A stretch of DNA of 64,000 bases from Perognathus longimembris pacificus. Taxonomy: Eukaryota > Chordata > Mammalia > Rodentia > Heteromyidae. The stretch covers positions 73,250,767 through 73,314,766 of the forward strand of contig NC_063161.1 in the NCBI RefSeq assembly GCF_023159225.1, written 5' to 3'. Within the stretch, counting starts at the first letter, position 1. Every line of letters starts with the position of its first letter. Below, one piece after another: positions 63,910-64,000 of this stretch. The notes under the pieces were generated by a model. That model saw only the letters and a list, made by a program, of their open reading frames with translations, was not told the DNA's origin and did not search any database. The position numbers and the translations under genes are program-made.

Positions 63910-64000
63910 TGTTTTTTTTTTTGACCAGTCCTGGGCCTTGGACTCAGGGCCTGAGCACTGTCCCTGGCTTCTTCCCGCTCAAGGCTAGCACTCTGCCACC
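63910..64000 (-). mobile_element. IDL-Geo dimeric SINE, antisense, cut by window edge
   Basis: Poly(T) (63911-63922, after a TTG/TTTTG-rich lead), then 'cagtcctgggccttggactcagggcctgagcactgtccctggcttcttcccgctcaaggctagcactctgccac'. Only the Geo half is inside the window. Confidence 0.93.

Overview
The window is nuclear DNA from a mammal, almost certainly a rodent of the superfamily Geomyoidea (kangaroo rats, pocket mice, pocket gophers). The diagnostic signal is a dimeric SINE: a left half like the rodent ID element (tRNA-Ala derived, 'ggggctggggatatggcctagtggcaag') fused to a right half beginning 'gtggctcaagtggcagag' and ending 'aggactggcc' plus poly(A). This matches the published description of IDL-Geo, a SINE restricted to Geomyoidea. 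Near-intact copies lie at 14.9, 16.6, 29.9, 32.0, 32.3 and 50.4 kb, and one is cut by the right edge. About 25 further SINEs pair a 7SL/B1-like left half with a related tRNA-like right half.

No complete protein-coding gene is visible. The many open frames lack codon structure, conserved domains or splice context; most of the longest come from tandem repeats whose unit lacks stop codons. One short segment (62386-62490) has the anatomy of an internal coding exon: pyrimidine tract and AG acceptor, 105 bases (35 codons) open in only one frame, and a strong GTGAGG donor. I do not recognise its product. The window is best read as intronic or intergenic sequence.

Layout. 0-10 kb: mostly unique GC-rich DNA with a possible LTR end near 0.8 kb, a GAA/GAG array at 2.9 kb, a degenerate minisatellite at 5.9 kb and a (CCT)n tract at 9.6 kb. 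10-20 kb: dense SINEs, with AT-rich unique islands at 10.8 and 14.2 kb. 20-30 kb: a purine array at 20.5 kb, a 5'-truncated L1 with perfect 16-bp target duplication at 21.3-21.9 kb, a minisatellite at 23.1 kb, a TGGA array at 25.0 kb, an antisense solo LTR at 26.5-27.3 kb and ancient repeats. 30-40 kb: a SINE cluster (32.0-33.0 and 35.5-39.3 kb) between unique islands. 40-50 kb: a striking 20-bp minisatellite at 40.9-41.6 kb and several simple repeats. 50-64 kb: unique islands rich in TAAT motifs, a second TGGA-family array inverted relative to the first (58.4-59.2 kb), and the candidate exon.

The AT-rich, TAAT-rich, repeat-poor islands resemble mammalian conserved noncoding elements. If they are, the window probably lies in the regulatory domain or a long intron of a developmental or neuronal gene. 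That is inference; only cross-species alignment can settle it. I found no convincing new multi-gene system.
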